This document shows, piece by piece, positions 1 to 7,065 of a stretch of 13,573 bases of DNA. The notes beneath the pieces are model-generated. The model made no database searches, was not told the DNA's origin, and worked only from the letters and a program-made list of their open reading frames with translations. The stretch covers positions 1-13,573 of the forward strand of contig JASHWN010000203.1 of assembly GCA_030044035.1 (NCBI GenBank), written 5' to 3'. Numbering within the stretch: position 1 is the stretch's first letter; the number at the start of each line of letters is the position of its first letter. The position numbers were made by a program, and so were the translations under genes. Source of the stretch: Xanthobacteraceae bacterium (GTDB lineage Bacteria; Pseudomonadota; Alphaproteobacteria; Rhizobiales; Xanthobacteraceae).

Positions 1-1
1 C

Positions 2-307
2 AATCCCGATCCGCGCATCGCCGCGCTGGAGGAGGAATTCAAGGAGCTCGGCAACTCGATCGGCATGGGCGCCATGGGCTTTGTCGGCTCGTCGATGGTG
101 ATCGATTGCCACATCGAGGTCGGCTATTGCCATACTGGCGGCATGCCGATGTCGGTGCACATGTTCTGCTTGTCGTCGCGGCGGGCCTGCGCGCGCATTG
201 CCGCCGATGGCAAGGCGGCGTTCCGCACCGATCCGCTATGGTTCACCGATTACATGCGGCGCGAAACCGTCGAATGGGGCCGCAAGGCGGCCGAGGCGGC
301 GGAATAG
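2..307 (+). CDS. L(+)-tartrate dehydratase / class I fumarase alpha-type subunit, 3' end only
   Basis: The gene enters from the left edge; about 101 C-terminal residues are visible and end in TAG. The stretch HIEVGYCHTGGMPMSVHMFC, followed by SSRRACARI, fits the C-terminal part of the catalytic domain of two-subunit iron-sulfur hydro-lyases (TtdA of L-tartrate dehydratase and the N-terminal half of class I fumarases). These enzymes reversibly dehydrate a hydroxy-dicarboxylate in the cytoplasm using a [4Fe-4S] cluster. Most cluster ligands would lie upstream of the window, so cluster integrity cannot be judged. The next gene on the same strand is the matching beta-type subunit, which supports the call. 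Tartrate and fumarate/malate specificity cannot be separated from this fragment. The frame starts at base 2. Confidence 0.85.
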   Translation, partial: NPDPRIAALEEEFKELGNSIGMGAMGFVGSSMVIDCHIEVGYCHTGGMPMSVHMFCLSSRRACARIAADGKAAFRTDPLWFTDYMRRETVEWGRKAAEAAE

Positions 308-319
308 ACGCCATACGTT

Positions 320-437
320 TCCCGGGCGCGGCGCAGCACGCAGTGGTGCGCCGCAGACCCGGGATCGTTACGGACGCTGAATCTGCGAAGGTCCCGGATC
401 AGCGGTGCACCGCTGGCGCGCTGCACCGCATCCGGGA
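320..437. repeat. Tandem pair of palindromic repeats between the two dehydratase genes
   Basis: Two hairpins of the same design stand side by side. The first (320-364) has TCCCGGG/CCCGGGA outer arms and GCGGCGCA (328-335) pairing with TGCGCCGC (347-354). The second (392-437) has TCCCGGAT/ATCCGGGA outer arms and GCGGTGCA (402-409) pairing with TGCACCGC (422-429). The C:G pair in the first inner stem is T:A in the second, so pairing is kept while sequence changes. They fill most of the 151-bp gap between the two subunit genes. They resemble dispersed palindromic elements common in Bradyrhizobium-like genomes. No T-run follows either one, so they are not classical terminators. Confidence 0.8.
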
Positions 438-458
438 AACGAAGGCGATGTTCAAACC

Positions 459-1127
459 ATGCCCGACCTGAAAACTATCCACCTCGCCCTCCCCGCGCGC
501 ACCGAAGACCTGCGCAAGCTCGAAATCGGTTCGGTCGCCTATCTGACCGGCCGGCTCTTCACCGCCCGCGAGGGCGTCTACAAGCACGCCATCGAGGACG
601 GCGCCGGCATGCCGGCCGGCAAGGCCGCGCTCGGCACCGCGAACTTTCACTGTTCGCCGGCCGCCAGCGTCAATCCCGACGGCAGCTATACGGTCGGCGC
701 CGTCACCGCCACCGCCTCGTTCCGTTTCGCCAAATGGCTCGACGGCTGGTTCAAGATCTCCGGCTGCAACGTCATCATCGGCAAAGGCGGCATGACCGCG
801 GCGACCTATCGGGAATTCTTCGTGCCCAACAACGCGGTCTATCTGACCACCGTCGGCTACGGCACCGGCGCGCTGCTCGGCCGCGGCATCAAGCGCGTCG
901 CCGGCGTCTATTGGCTGGCAGAGCTGGGCTTGGCGCAGGCGGTGTGGGTGCTCGACGTGGAAAAATTCGGCCCGTTCCTGGTCGAGAGCGATCTCGCCGG
1001 CAACTCACTGTTCGAGCGCGAGAACGCCAAGATCGCACCCGGGCTGGAGAAACTTTACGCCGGCACCAAGCCCGCCACCATGCGCCGCTACGGCGAGACC
1101 GACGACAAGACCGAAGAAGTGATTTGA
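459..1127 (+). CDS. L(+)-tartrate dehydratase / class I fumarase beta-type subunit
   Basis: This 222-residue protein matches the fumarase C-terminal domain family (TtdB and the C-terminal half of class I fumarases). In order it shows LEIGSVAYLTGRLFTARE near the N-terminus, VGAVTATASFR in the middle, the conserved VIIGKGGM, and a C-terminal WLAELG...WVLDVEKFGPFLV block that aligns with the TtdB tail. It would bind substrate and complete the active site with the alpha subunit upstream. The length is close to E. coli TtdB (about 200 residues) with a short polar tail. I chose ATG 459 because the protein then begins right at the conserved domain and a GAAGG-like site lies about 11 bases upstream; a longer in-frame start at 405 would lie in the palindromic repeat. 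Whether the substrate is tartrate, fumarate or another hydroxy-diacid is not resolved. Confidence 0.87.
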   Translation: MPDLKTIHLALPARTEDLRKLEIGSVAYLTGRLFTAREGVYKHAIEDGAGMPAGKAALGTANFHCSPAASVNPDGSYTVGAVTATASFRFAKWLDGWFKISGCNVIIGKGGMTAATYREFFVPNNAVYLTTVGYGTGALLGRGIKRVAGVYWLAELGLAQAVWVLDVEKFGPFLVESDLAGNSLFERENAKIAPGLEKLYAGTKPATMRRYGETDDKTEEVI

Positions 1128-1145
1128 TACCGAAAAATTCCGACC

Positions 1146-1229
1146 TGTCATGCTCCGCGAAAGCGGAGCATCCAGTACTCGCGGCGGGCGCGGCGGCTAC
1201 TGGATCATCCGCTTTCGCGGATGATGACA
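1146..1229. repeat. Inverted-repeat element with two GNRA-type hairpins
   Basis: Two 32-bp arms (1146-1177 and 1198-1229) are inverted repeats with 28 matching positions, separated by 20 bp. Each arm is itself a hairpin: ATGCTCCGC pairs with GCGGAGCAT around GAAA in the left arm, and ATCATCCGC pairs with GCGGATGAT around TTTC in the right arm (GAAA on the other strand). The four mismatches between arms are exactly the pairs that keep each local hairpin closed. It lies between convergent genes (beta subunit and cupin). The same family recurs at 5727-5813. Confidence 0.85.
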
Positions 1230-1255
1230 CAAAAAGGTTTATTGGTTAGTGCGGA

Positions 1256-1855
1256 TCACGCCACGTCATACGGAATCTGCGTCGGGCCGTATTGCTCGAC
1301 CACGGTGTTGGCGGCGCGGTCGTAGCGGTGCTGCAGCACGGTGCCCTCACCGAGTTTTTGGCTGCGCACGATGACCGCGACCGAGCGGGTCGGGCCGCCC
1401 TGCTCGGCGTGAATGGCGCGCGGCGGCACCAGATCGACCTTGCCTTGCGAGCCAGTCGTCACCGAGCTGAGCTTGACTTCCGCATAGCCGGGCCGGCTGC
1501 CGTCGTCGACGCGATCGAACCGCTCCAAACTCTCGGTGCCGTCGAGCACGCCGTACAGCACCCACGCGTCGGCGTGGTCGTGGATGCTGCCGGTGCGGCC
1601 CGGCACGCGCACCACGCCGTTGATGACGAAGTGGTAGTCGGGATCGACGTAGAGCAGCAGGTTCTTGCGGCCTTCGGTAGACGGCCAGCCCGCCGAATGC
1701 GCCTTCAGCGTCGGCTCCATCACCAAGCGTTCGAGCAACGGCTTAGCCCTCGCCATGCGGGCGCCGTCGTCGCTTTGTGCCGCCCAGATGGCGCGCAGAT
1801 CGGCAATGAATTTGTCGAACACCGGAAGACGCGGATTGGGCATTGCTTTGTTCAC
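1256..1855 (-). CDS. Cupin protein resembling cysteine/thiol dioxygenases
   Basis: A 199-residue cytoplasmic single-domain cupin. SIHDHADAWVLYGVLDG (H92, H94) matches the first cupin motif of cysteine dioxygenase and 3-mercaptopropionate dioxygenase families, and PRAIHAEQGG (H149) supplies the third histidine of a 3-His iron site. Such enzymes add O2 to a thiol to give a sulfinic acid. The length is typical of that family (about 190-210). The GTG start at 1855 overlaps the stop of the upstream TauD-like gene in a GTGA, which suggests translational coupling; ATG at 1843 is an alternative start four codons in. The substrate is unknown, and the cupin fold alone does not prove dioxygenase activity. 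The neighbouring 2-oxoglutarate dioxygenase makes a sulfur-compound pathway plausible, but this is inference. Confidence 0.72.
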   Translation of the reverse strand: MNKAMPNPRLPVFDKFIADLRAIWAAQSDDGARMARAKPLLERLVMEPTLKAHSAGWPSTEGRKNLLLYVDPDYHFVINGVVRVPGRTGSIHDHADAWVLYGVLDGTESLERFDRVDDGSRPGYAEVKLSSVTTGSQGKVDLVPPRAIHAEQGGPTRSVAVIVRSQKLGEGTVLQHRYDRAANTVVEQYGPTQIPYDVA

Positions 1856-2739
1856 TCGTATAACGGCTCGCCTTCGACCGTGCAGCGGCGCAACAGGCGC
1901 CGCTCTTCTTTGGGAAAGTCGGTGCGGGCGTGGATGGTGCAGCGATTATCCCACATGACGAAATCGCCGAGCTGCCAGACGTGCTCGTAGATGAAGGCGG
2001 GCCGCTCGCCGATCTCGTAGAGCTGATCGAGAATGGTGTCGCTGTCCGGTTCGCTCAAACCCTCGATCCGCGTCGTCATCAGCCGGTCGACGAACAATGT
2101 CTTGCGCCCGGTGTCGGGGTGGGTGACGAAGACCGGGTGTGAGTGATGCGGAATGTCGCTGATGTCGCCCGCCGAATTCGCCTGCTTGGCGCGATTGTAC
2201 TCGTGAATGTGCAGCGCCTTCTTGCCTTTGAGTTTCGCCTTAAGGGCGGGCGGCACGGCATCGTAGGCCATGTACATGTTGGAGAATTTGGTGTTGCCGC
2301 CGCGCGACGGCAGTTCGAGCGCGTAGAGAAATGTGTACTTGTAGGGCCGCGGCGCGTAGCCGGAATCGATGTGGAACCAGAACTCGCCGTCGCCGAAGGC
2401 ACCGATCGGCTTGCCCTCGACCTTGATATTGGTGACGAGCAGAACTTTTTCGTGGTCCTGCTGGACGCCTTCAGCCCGCGCCCGCAGCGGCTCCGGCGCC
2501 TTCTTGCGGCTGCCGAGGTCGCCGAAATAGGAGGCAAAGCGCAGCTGGTCGTCCTGCGACAGCTTTTGGCCGCGAAACACCAGCACAATGTGCTCGTTCC
2601 AGGCGTCCTTGATGGCGCGCACCGCGTGCTCGGCGAGCGGCCGCGTCAGGTCGACGCCGCCGAGTTCGGCGCCGCATGCCGGCGACAGCGGCCTGACCCA
2701 GAGATCGCGCGTGCCGCTTATGTCGATGGCTTCCTGCAT
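1852..2739 (-). CDS. TauD/TfdA-family Fe(II)/2-oxoglutarate-dependent dioxygenase
   Basis: A 295-residue protein with the TauD/TfdA layout. The facial triad is visible as FHIDSG (H123, D125) and a distal histidine in WDNRCTIH (H270). R281 or R285 in the following segment lies at the spacing of the 2-oxoglutarate-binding arginines of TauD. The family uses O2 and 2-oxoglutarate to hydroxylate a substrate next to a heteroatom, often releasing sulfite from sulfonates such as taurine; other members act on aryloxyacetates, sulfate esters or small acids. Length is close to TauD (283). ATG 2739 has an AAGGTCAGG-type site just upstream. It is followed by the cupin gene with a 4-bp overlap, and lies 106 bp downstream of the polyphosphate kinase gene on the same strand. 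The exact substrate cannot be read from sequence, so tauD is not assigned. Confidence 0.88.
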   Translation of the reverse strand: MQEAIDISGTRDLWVRPLSPACGAELGGVDLTRPLAEHAVRAIKDAWNEHIVLVFRGQKLSQDDQLRFASYFGDLGSRKKAPEPLRARAEGVQQDHEKVLLVTNIKVEGKPIGAFGDGEFWFHIDSGYAPRPYKYTFLYALELPSRGGNTKFSNMYMAYDAVPPALKAKLKGKKALHIHEYNRAKQANSAGDISDIPHHSHPVFVTHPDTGRKTLFVDRLMTTRIEGLSEPDSDTILDQLYEIGERPAFIYEHVWQLGDFVMWDNRCTIHARTDFPKEERRLLRRCTVEGEPLYE

Positions 2740-2845
2740 GGCCTGACCTTTCGAACCGGTGTCGCCGGATACTTCAGGCTAACGCGGAATGTCGCCCGCC
2801 TCAATCAGCCGGCAATGCCTGCCATGCATCGCTGTGCCGCGGCGA

Positions 2846-3727
2846 TCAGCTCGCGGCGGCCTTGGCGGCCTTGTCGGCCTTGGCGCCTTCGCCGGCCTGT
2901 TCGCGCTTGGCGGCATGATATTTGCGCCGGATCGACGCCAGATCGACCCGCGCCCGCGGCAGCGTCAGCTCCATGTCGTCCATGGTGTCGGCGATGATTT
3001 GCGACACCACGAGGTTGCGAAACCATTTGTGATTGGACGGGATGACGTACCAGGGCGCGTGCTTGCTGCTGGTACGCTCGAGCGCGTCCTCGTAGGCTTC
3101 GATATATTGCGGCCAGTACTCGCGTTCGCTGTAATCGGCCTCGCTGATCTTCCACTGCCGCGTGGGATCGTCGAGACGTTCTTTGAAACGTTCCAGTTGT
3201 TCCTCCGGGCTGATGTGCAAATAGAACTTGAGAATGCGGGTACCGTTTTCGCTCAGGGTTGTCTCGAAATCGTTGATCAGATCGTAGCGCTTGGACCAGA
3301 CCGCGTGCGGCACCCATTTGTGCACGCGCACGACCAGAACGTCTTCGTAATGCGAGCGATTGTAGATGGCGATTTCCCCCTTGGCGGGGGCCGCCCGGTG
3401 AACGCGCCAGAGAAAATCGTGGGCAGCTTCGACATCGGTTGGTTTTTTGAAGGGGGCCACGACGACGCCCTGCGGATTGACGCCCGTGAACAGGTGACGA
3501 ATGAGCCCGTCCTTGCCGGCGGCGTCCAAGCCCTGCAGCACGACGAGCAGCGCCTGGCTGGCATCGGCGTAAAGCAGATATTGCAGCCGGGCGATGCGCT
3601 CGACCTGCCGCGCCGCGGCGTCGATCGCATCCTGGCGCGAGATGCGCTTTCCTGTAAAATCCGGGTCGATCTTGCCGAGCCGCACTTTGGCGCCGGGCTC
3701 GACCATAAATTTCTTGCGATAGCTCAT
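2846..3727 (-). CDS. ppk2: Polyphosphate kinase 2, class III-like
   Basis: A 293-residue soluble P-loop enzyme. Walker A is GLDAAGKDG (66-74), and the segment EIAIYNRSHYEDVLVVRV (118-135) carries the Walker B/NRSHYEDV block of PPK2 proteins. Segments such as DFLWRVH, ILKFYLHIS, ERLDDP and APWYVIPSNHKW resemble, from memory, the class III enzyme of Meiothermus ruber, which phosphorylates both AMP and ADP with polyphosphate. Polyphosphate-driven ATP or GTP regeneration is therefore the likely role; class is inferred from resemblance, not tested. A lysine- and alanine-rich tail (about 20 residues) extends beyond the domain. ATG 3727 is preceded by a strong GGAGG five bases upstream. It is divergent from ftsH, with a 120-bp shared intergenic region, and the TauD-like gene lies downstream on the same strand. 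Confidence 0.92.
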   Translation of the reverse strand: MSYRKKFMVEPGAKVRLGKIDPDFTGKRISRQDAIDAAARQVERIARLQYLLYADASQALLVVLQGLDAAGKDGLIRHLFTGVNPQGVVVAPFKKPTDVEAAHDFLWRVHRAAPAKGEIAIYNRSHYEDVLVVRVHKWVPHAVWSKRYDLINDFETTLSENGTRILKFYLHISPEEQLERFKERLDDPTRQWKISEADYSEREYWPQYIEAYEDALERTSSKHAPWYVIPSNHKWFRNLVVSQIIADTMDDMELTLPRARVDLASIRRKYHAAKREQAGEGAKADKAAKAAAS

Positions 3728-3847
3728 GCTCGCCTCCGAGCGCGGTTTTCTGCACCCCGAGCGGTGCTATCCTAGCCGCTGCAGAGGCCCGGCAGGAAGG
3801 AACTTGGCTGCCGTCGCCCGCATTGACGATCACGCAGGAGATTGCCG
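3728..3847. promoter_or_regulatory. Shared divergent upstream region of ppk2 and ftsH
   Basis: This 120-bp gap is the only place for promoters of both divergent genes. It holds GGAGG for ppk2 and CAGGAG (3835-3840) for ftsH. A TATCCT/AGGATA sequence near 3769-3774 could act as a -10 element on either strand, but no good -35 accompanies it. A short inverted repeat, GCACC and GGTGC around CCGAGC, sits just to its left. I see no convincing heat-shock (sigma32) promoter. Promoter placement is a guess. Confidence 0.3.
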
Positions 3848-5707
3848 ATGAACAAGAAGAACCTCTGGCACGTCTGGTATTTCCTGGCGGCGATCTTCGG
3901 CATTATCGTCCTGCAACAGCTGTTCAGTTACAATCAACAGGTCGAGGTCGTCCCGTACAGCCAATTCCTCAACGATCTGAAGGCCGGCAAGGTTGCCCAG
4001 GTCAAGGTCTCGGGCGACACCATCGAGGGCACCTACAAGGAGTCGGAAAACGGCAAGAAGAACTTTGTCACCACCCGGGTGCCGCCCAACCTGGCGCAAG
4101 AGCTGCAGAAGTATAACGTCGAATTTTCCGGCCAGCCGCAAAACACGTTTCTGAGCACCTTACTGTCGTGGGTAGTGCCGACGCTGCTGTTCTTCGGCAT
4201 CTGGGTATTCTGGTTCCGCCGTGTCGCGCAAAATCAAGGCCTCGGCGGCATGATGTCGATCGGCCGCAGCAAGGCGAAAATCTACGTCGAGTCCGACACC
4301 AAGACCACCTTCGCCGACGTCGCCGGCGTCGACGAGGCGAAGGAAGAGCTGGAGGAGATCGTCCAGTTCCTCAAAGACCCCAAGCAATACGGCAGGCTCG
4401 GCGCCCGGGTCCCCAAAGGCGTGCTGCTGGTCGGGCCGCCCGGCACCGGCAAGACGCTATTGGCGCGCGCCGTGGCCGGCGAAGCGGGCGTGCCGTTTTT
4501 CTCGATCAACGGCTCGGAATTCGTCGAAATGTTCGTCGGCGTCGGCGCCGCCCGCGTGCGCGACCTGTTCGAGCAGGCCCGCGCCAAGGCGCCGGCGATC
4601 ATCTTCATCGACGAGCTCGACGCCATGGGCCGCGCCCGCGGCGCCTTCCCCTATGGCGGCCACGACGAGAAGGAACAGACGCTCAATCAGCTCCTGGTCG
4701 AGCTCGACGGCTTCGATTCGCGCACCGGCCTGGTCCTGATCGCCGCCACCAACCGGCCGGAGATTCTCGATCCGGCGCTATTGCGCGCCGGCCGCTTCGA
4801 CCGCCAGGTTCTGGTCGACCGCCCCGACAAGGCCGGCCGCATCGACATCGTCAAAATCTACCTCAAGGGACACCAGCTCGCCCCCGACGTCGATCCCGAG
4901 CAGATCGCCGCGCTGACGCCCGGCTTTACCGGAGCAGACCTCGCCAATCTCGTCAACGAAGCGGCGCTGGTCGCAACACGCCGTCGCGCCAGCCAGATCA
5001 CGATGAACGATTTCACCAGCGCGGTGGAACGCATCATCGCCGGGCTGGAAAAGCGCAAGCGCGTGCTCAATGCCAAGGAGCGCCAGGTCGTCGCCTATCA
5101 CGAGATGGGCCACACGCTGACCGCGATGTCGCTGCCGGGCGTCGACCGCGTGCACAAGGTCTCGATCATCCCGCGCGGCATCGGCGCGCTCGGCTACACC
5201 ATTCAGCGGCCGACCGAGGATCGCTTCCTGATGACGCGCGAGGAACTCGACAACAAGATGGCGGTGCTGCTCGGCGGCCGTGCCGCGGAATGGATCGTGT
5301 TCGGCCACCTGTCGACCGGCGCCGCCGACGACCTCGCCAAGGTCACCGATATGGCCCGCGACATGGTCATGCGCTTCGGCATGGACAAGGACTTGGGTCC
5401 GGTGTCCTACGAGAGCCCGCGCTCGCCGTTCCTGATCAACACGCCGGCACCGGAGGGCTGGCAGGACCGCCGCTACAGCGACGAGACCGCGCACGCCATC
5501 GACCAGGCGGTGCAGCACATCGTGCAGGCCTCGTTCGACCGCACCGTGACTATCCTCAAGGTTCACCGCGATCTGTTGGAGCGCGGCGCCAAGATGCTGC
5601 TCGACAAGGAGACGCTCGACGACACCGAGCTGCGCGAATTCGAAGACGAGATCCGCGCCACGGCGCGCGAGCCGGCGGTGCCGCTGGCGCCGCGCGCGGC
5701 GAACTGA
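3848..5707 (+). CDS. ftsH: Membrane AAA+ zinc metalloprotease FtsH (variant paralogue)
   Basis: A 619-residue inner-membrane protease that unfolds and degrades membrane and short-lived cytoplasmic proteins using ATP. Order of parts: N-terminal membrane segment ([17 protein letters not shown]), small periplasmic domain, second membrane segment ([19 protein letters not shown]), AAA+ domain with Walker A GPPGTGKT (196-203), pore motif EMFVGVGA, Walker [12 protein letters not shown], second region of homology [20 protein letters not shown], then the peptidase site HEMGH (418-422) with D495 as probable third zinc ligand. HEMGH and IDELDAMG differ from the usual HEAGH and IDEIDAVG, and a short FPYGG replaces the glycine-rich loop after Walker B. 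The C-terminal tail is short. These traits suggest a secondary FtsH rather than the housekeeping copy. ATG 3848 follows CAGGAG by seven bases; TTG 3842 is less likely. Confidence 0.95.
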   Translation: MNKKNLWHVWYFLAAIFGIIVLQQLFSYNQQVEVVPYSQFLNDLKAGKVAQVKVSGDTIEGTYKESENGKKNFVTTRVPPNLAQELQKYNVEFSGQPQNTFLSTLLSWVVPTLLFFGIWVFWFRRVAQNQGLGGMMSIGRSKAKIYVESDTKTTFADVAGVDEAKEELEEIVQFLKDPKQYGRLGARVPKGVLLVGPPGTGKTLLARAVAGEAGVPFFSINGSEFVEMFVGVGAARVRDLFEQARAKAPAIIFIDELDAMGRARGAFPYGGHDEKEQTLNQLLVELDGFDSRTGLVLIAATNRPEILDPALLRAGRFDRQVLVDRPDKAGRIDIVKIYLKGHQLAPDVDPEQIAALTPGFTGADLANLVNEAALVATRRRASQITMNDFTSAVERIIAGLEKRKRVLNAKERQVVAYHEMGHTLTAMSLPGVDRVHKVSIIPRGIGALGYTIQRPTEDRFLMTREELDNKMAVLLGGRAAEWIVFGHLSTGAADDLAKVTDMARDMVMRFGMDKDLGPVSYESPRSPFLINTPAPEGWQDRRYSDETAHAIDQAVQHIVQASFDRTVTILKVHRDLLERGAKMLLDKETLDDTELREFEDEIRATAREPAVPLAPRAAN

Positions 5708-5726
5708 CCCGGCGCCGGCAGGAATT

Positions 5727-5813
5727 CCGCTCATTCCCGCGCAAGCGGGAATCCAGCGGCTGCTCTGAATCCCAGTAAGCGCACTGGGTCCCCGCTTTCG
5801 CGGGGACGAGCGG
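5727..5813. repeat. Inverted-repeat element, same family as 1146-1229
   Basis: The outer arms begin CCGCTCATTCCCGC (5727-5740) and end GCGGGGACGAGCGG (5800-5813), with 12 of 14 positions complementary. The left arm is a hairpin, ATTCCCGC with GCGGGAAT around GCAA; the right arm is GTCCCCGC with GCGGGGAC around TTTC. Loop sequences read as GNRA on one strand (GCAA, GAAA). It lies 19 bp after the ftsH stop. Confidence 0.82.
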
Positions 5814-5823
5814 AACGTGGAAC

Positions 5824-5848
5824 GCCCGCCGCTGGCCGAACGGCGGGC
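5824..5848. repeat. Short perfect inverted repeat upstream of the M50 protease gene
   Basis: GCCCGCCG (5824-5831) pairs exactly with CGGCGGGC (5841-5848) around nine bases. There is no T-run after it on either strand, so it is a weak terminator candidate. It may be part of the repeat cluster between ftsH and the protease gene or a leader hairpin of the latter. Confidence 0.5.
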
Positions 5849-5897
5849 CGGCTGCTAAAGCCATCGTCCTTATCGCACCGACGGCAGCAGCAGGTTC

Positions 5898-6593
5898 ATG
5901 ACTCCACAATTCAATATGATCGGCTACGAGATTTCGGTCTGGCTCTTGCCGGTCCTGATCGCGGTGACGTTCCACGAGGCGGCGCACGGTATCGTCGCCC
6001 ATCTGCTCGGCGACGACACCGCCTGGCGGCTCGGCCGCGTCAGCCTCAATCCGTTCAAGCACATCGACCCGTTCGGCACCATCGTGCTGCCGGCGCTGCT
6101 GCTGCTGGCCCGTTCGCCGTTCCTGTTCGGCTATGCCAAGCCGGTGCCGGTAAACTTTCGCGCGCTGCGCCATCCGCGCCGCGACATGATCCTGGTCGCG
6201 GCAGCGGGCCCGCTCATGAACCTGATCCTGGCGATACTCGCGGCGCTCGGCTTTCACCTGCTCGCCTATGCGCCCGATCTGATGGTGCGTTTCGTCGGCG
6301 AGAATTTGCGCAACGCGCTGGTGCTCAACGTCGTGCTCGCCGTATTCAATCTGGTGCCGATCCCGCCGCTCGACGGCGGCCGCATCCTGGTCGGCGTGCT
6401 GCCCAAGCCGCTGGCGGCGCCGCTGGCGCGGCTCGAGCCTTACGGTCTCGTTACCCTGATCGGGCTTTTGATCGTGCTGCCGCTGCTTGGCGCGCAATTC
6501 GATCTCGATCTCAACGTCATCTCCATAGCGATCGCGCGCGCCACACGCGCCATCATCGGCGTGATCCTGCTTATCACCGGCAATGGCGCATAG
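5898..6593 (+). CDS. Site-2 protease family (M50) intramembrane metalloprotease
   Basis: A 231-residue, very hydrophobic protein. The zinc-binding HEAAH (residues 26-30) lies in the first membrane segment, and NLVPIPPLDGGRI supplies the third ligand, D159, in a later segment. About five or six membrane segments are visible and no PDZ domain, so it belongs to the compact group-3-like S2P proteins rather than to RseP. Members cut other proteins within the membrane; bacterial ones often act in regulated proteolysis or membrane protein turnover. The substrate is unknown. The gene follows ftsH on the same strand after 190 bp of repeats, so a link in membrane protein quality control is possible but not shown. 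The ribosome site before ATG 5898 is weak (CAGGTTC). Confidence 0.9.
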   Translation: MTPQFNMIGYEISVWLLPVLIAVTFHEAAHGIVAHLLGDDTAWRLGRVSLNPFKHIDPFGTIVLPALLLLARSPFLFGYAKPVPVNFRALRHPRRDMILVAAAGPLMNLILAILAALGFHLLAYAPDLMVRFVGENLRNALVLNVVLAVFNLVPIPPLDGGRILVGVLPKPLAAPLARLEPYGLVTLIGLLIVLPLLGAQFDLDLNVISIAIARATRAIIGVILLITGNGA

Positions 6594-6595
6594 GC

Positions 6596-6673
6596 GTAGG
6601 GCGGATCAGCGTTAGCGTAATCCGCCAATTCGTTCGCGTTACGGCGGATTACGCTTTCGCTAATCCGCGCTAC
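6596..6673. repeat. Inverted-repeat element of the GCGGATTAGCG type
   Basis: 31-bp arms (6596-6626 and 6643-6673) are inverted repeats with 27 matches, around a 16-bp centre. Each arm contains GCGGATNAGCG and CGTAATCCGC, which themselves pair, so each arm can fold alone. It begins three bases after the M50 gene stop and precedes the YciI-like gene. The sequence resembles dispersed GTAGGGCGGATTAGCG elements of alphaproteobacteria. Confidence 0.85.
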
Positions 6674-6712
6674 GTGCTTCCCGGCGAAGCGGGGGAGGAG
6701 TAAGATCACCCG

Positions 6713-7021
6713 ATGCTGTTCGTCGTGCACGCGCTCGATAAGGAAAACATCCTGCCGACCCGCGCCAAGCATTATCGGGCGCATCGCATCCATCTCGACC
6801 GCGCCGAGGACCACGCCGTCGACGTGGTAACCGCCGGCACGCTGGTCGGCGACGACGGCGAAACGCCGGTCGGCAGCATCTTCGTCATCGACGCGGCGAC
6901 GCGCGCCGCGGTCGATGCCTTCACGCGCAGCGACCCCTATCACCTCAACGGCGTCTGGGAGCGCGTGCAAATCAACCGCTACAACAAAAAGCGCGGCACC
7001 CCGCTCGCGAGCCGGCGGTAG
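6713..7021 (+). CDS. YciI-like family small protein
   Basis: A 102-residue protein with the YciI (ferredoxin-like, dimeric alpha-beta) pattern: MLFVVHALDKEN at the start, R-x-x-H-x-x-H in the first helix (RAHRIHL), VTAGTLVGDDGETPVGSIFVID strands, and the closing SDPYHLNGVWERVQINRYNK block. The conserved His and the DPY segment line the putative active site in this family. Enzymatic role is unknown; family relatives occur next to catabolic or dehydrochlorinase-like enzymes. Length is typical. ATG 6713 is preceded by GGGAGGAG about 12 bases upstream, a rather long spacing. The gene is convergent with the flavin monooxygenase gene, with a hairpin between them. Confidence 0.85.
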   Translation: MLFVVHALDKENILPTRAKHYRAHRIHLDRAEDHAVDVVTAGTLVGDDGETPVGSIFVIDAATRAAVDAFTRSDPYHLNGVWERVQINRYNKKRGTPLASRR

Positions 7022-7065
7022 TGCACGAGGCCAGGCATGGGCGCATTCGCGTACAGGCGCCGCGG

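Noticed and set aside
1146..1229. CRISPR array or tandem repeat
   Set aside because: There are only two arms and they are inverted; no regular spacers occur here or elsewhere in the window.
2789..3775. 328-codon plus-strand frame
   Set aside because: Antisense to ppk2, which has a complete motif set.
3842..3847. TTG start for FtsH
   Set aside because: It would begin only two bases after CAGGAG, too close for initiation; ATG 3848 has ideal spacing.
3790..3847. Heat-shock promoter for ftsH
   Set aside because: A CTTG is present near 3804 but no matching -10 occurs at the proper distance.
4168..5778. 536-codon open frame overlapping ftsH
   Set aside because: It is a same-strand shifted frame with an arginine-rich product, while the ftsH frame holds all motifs.
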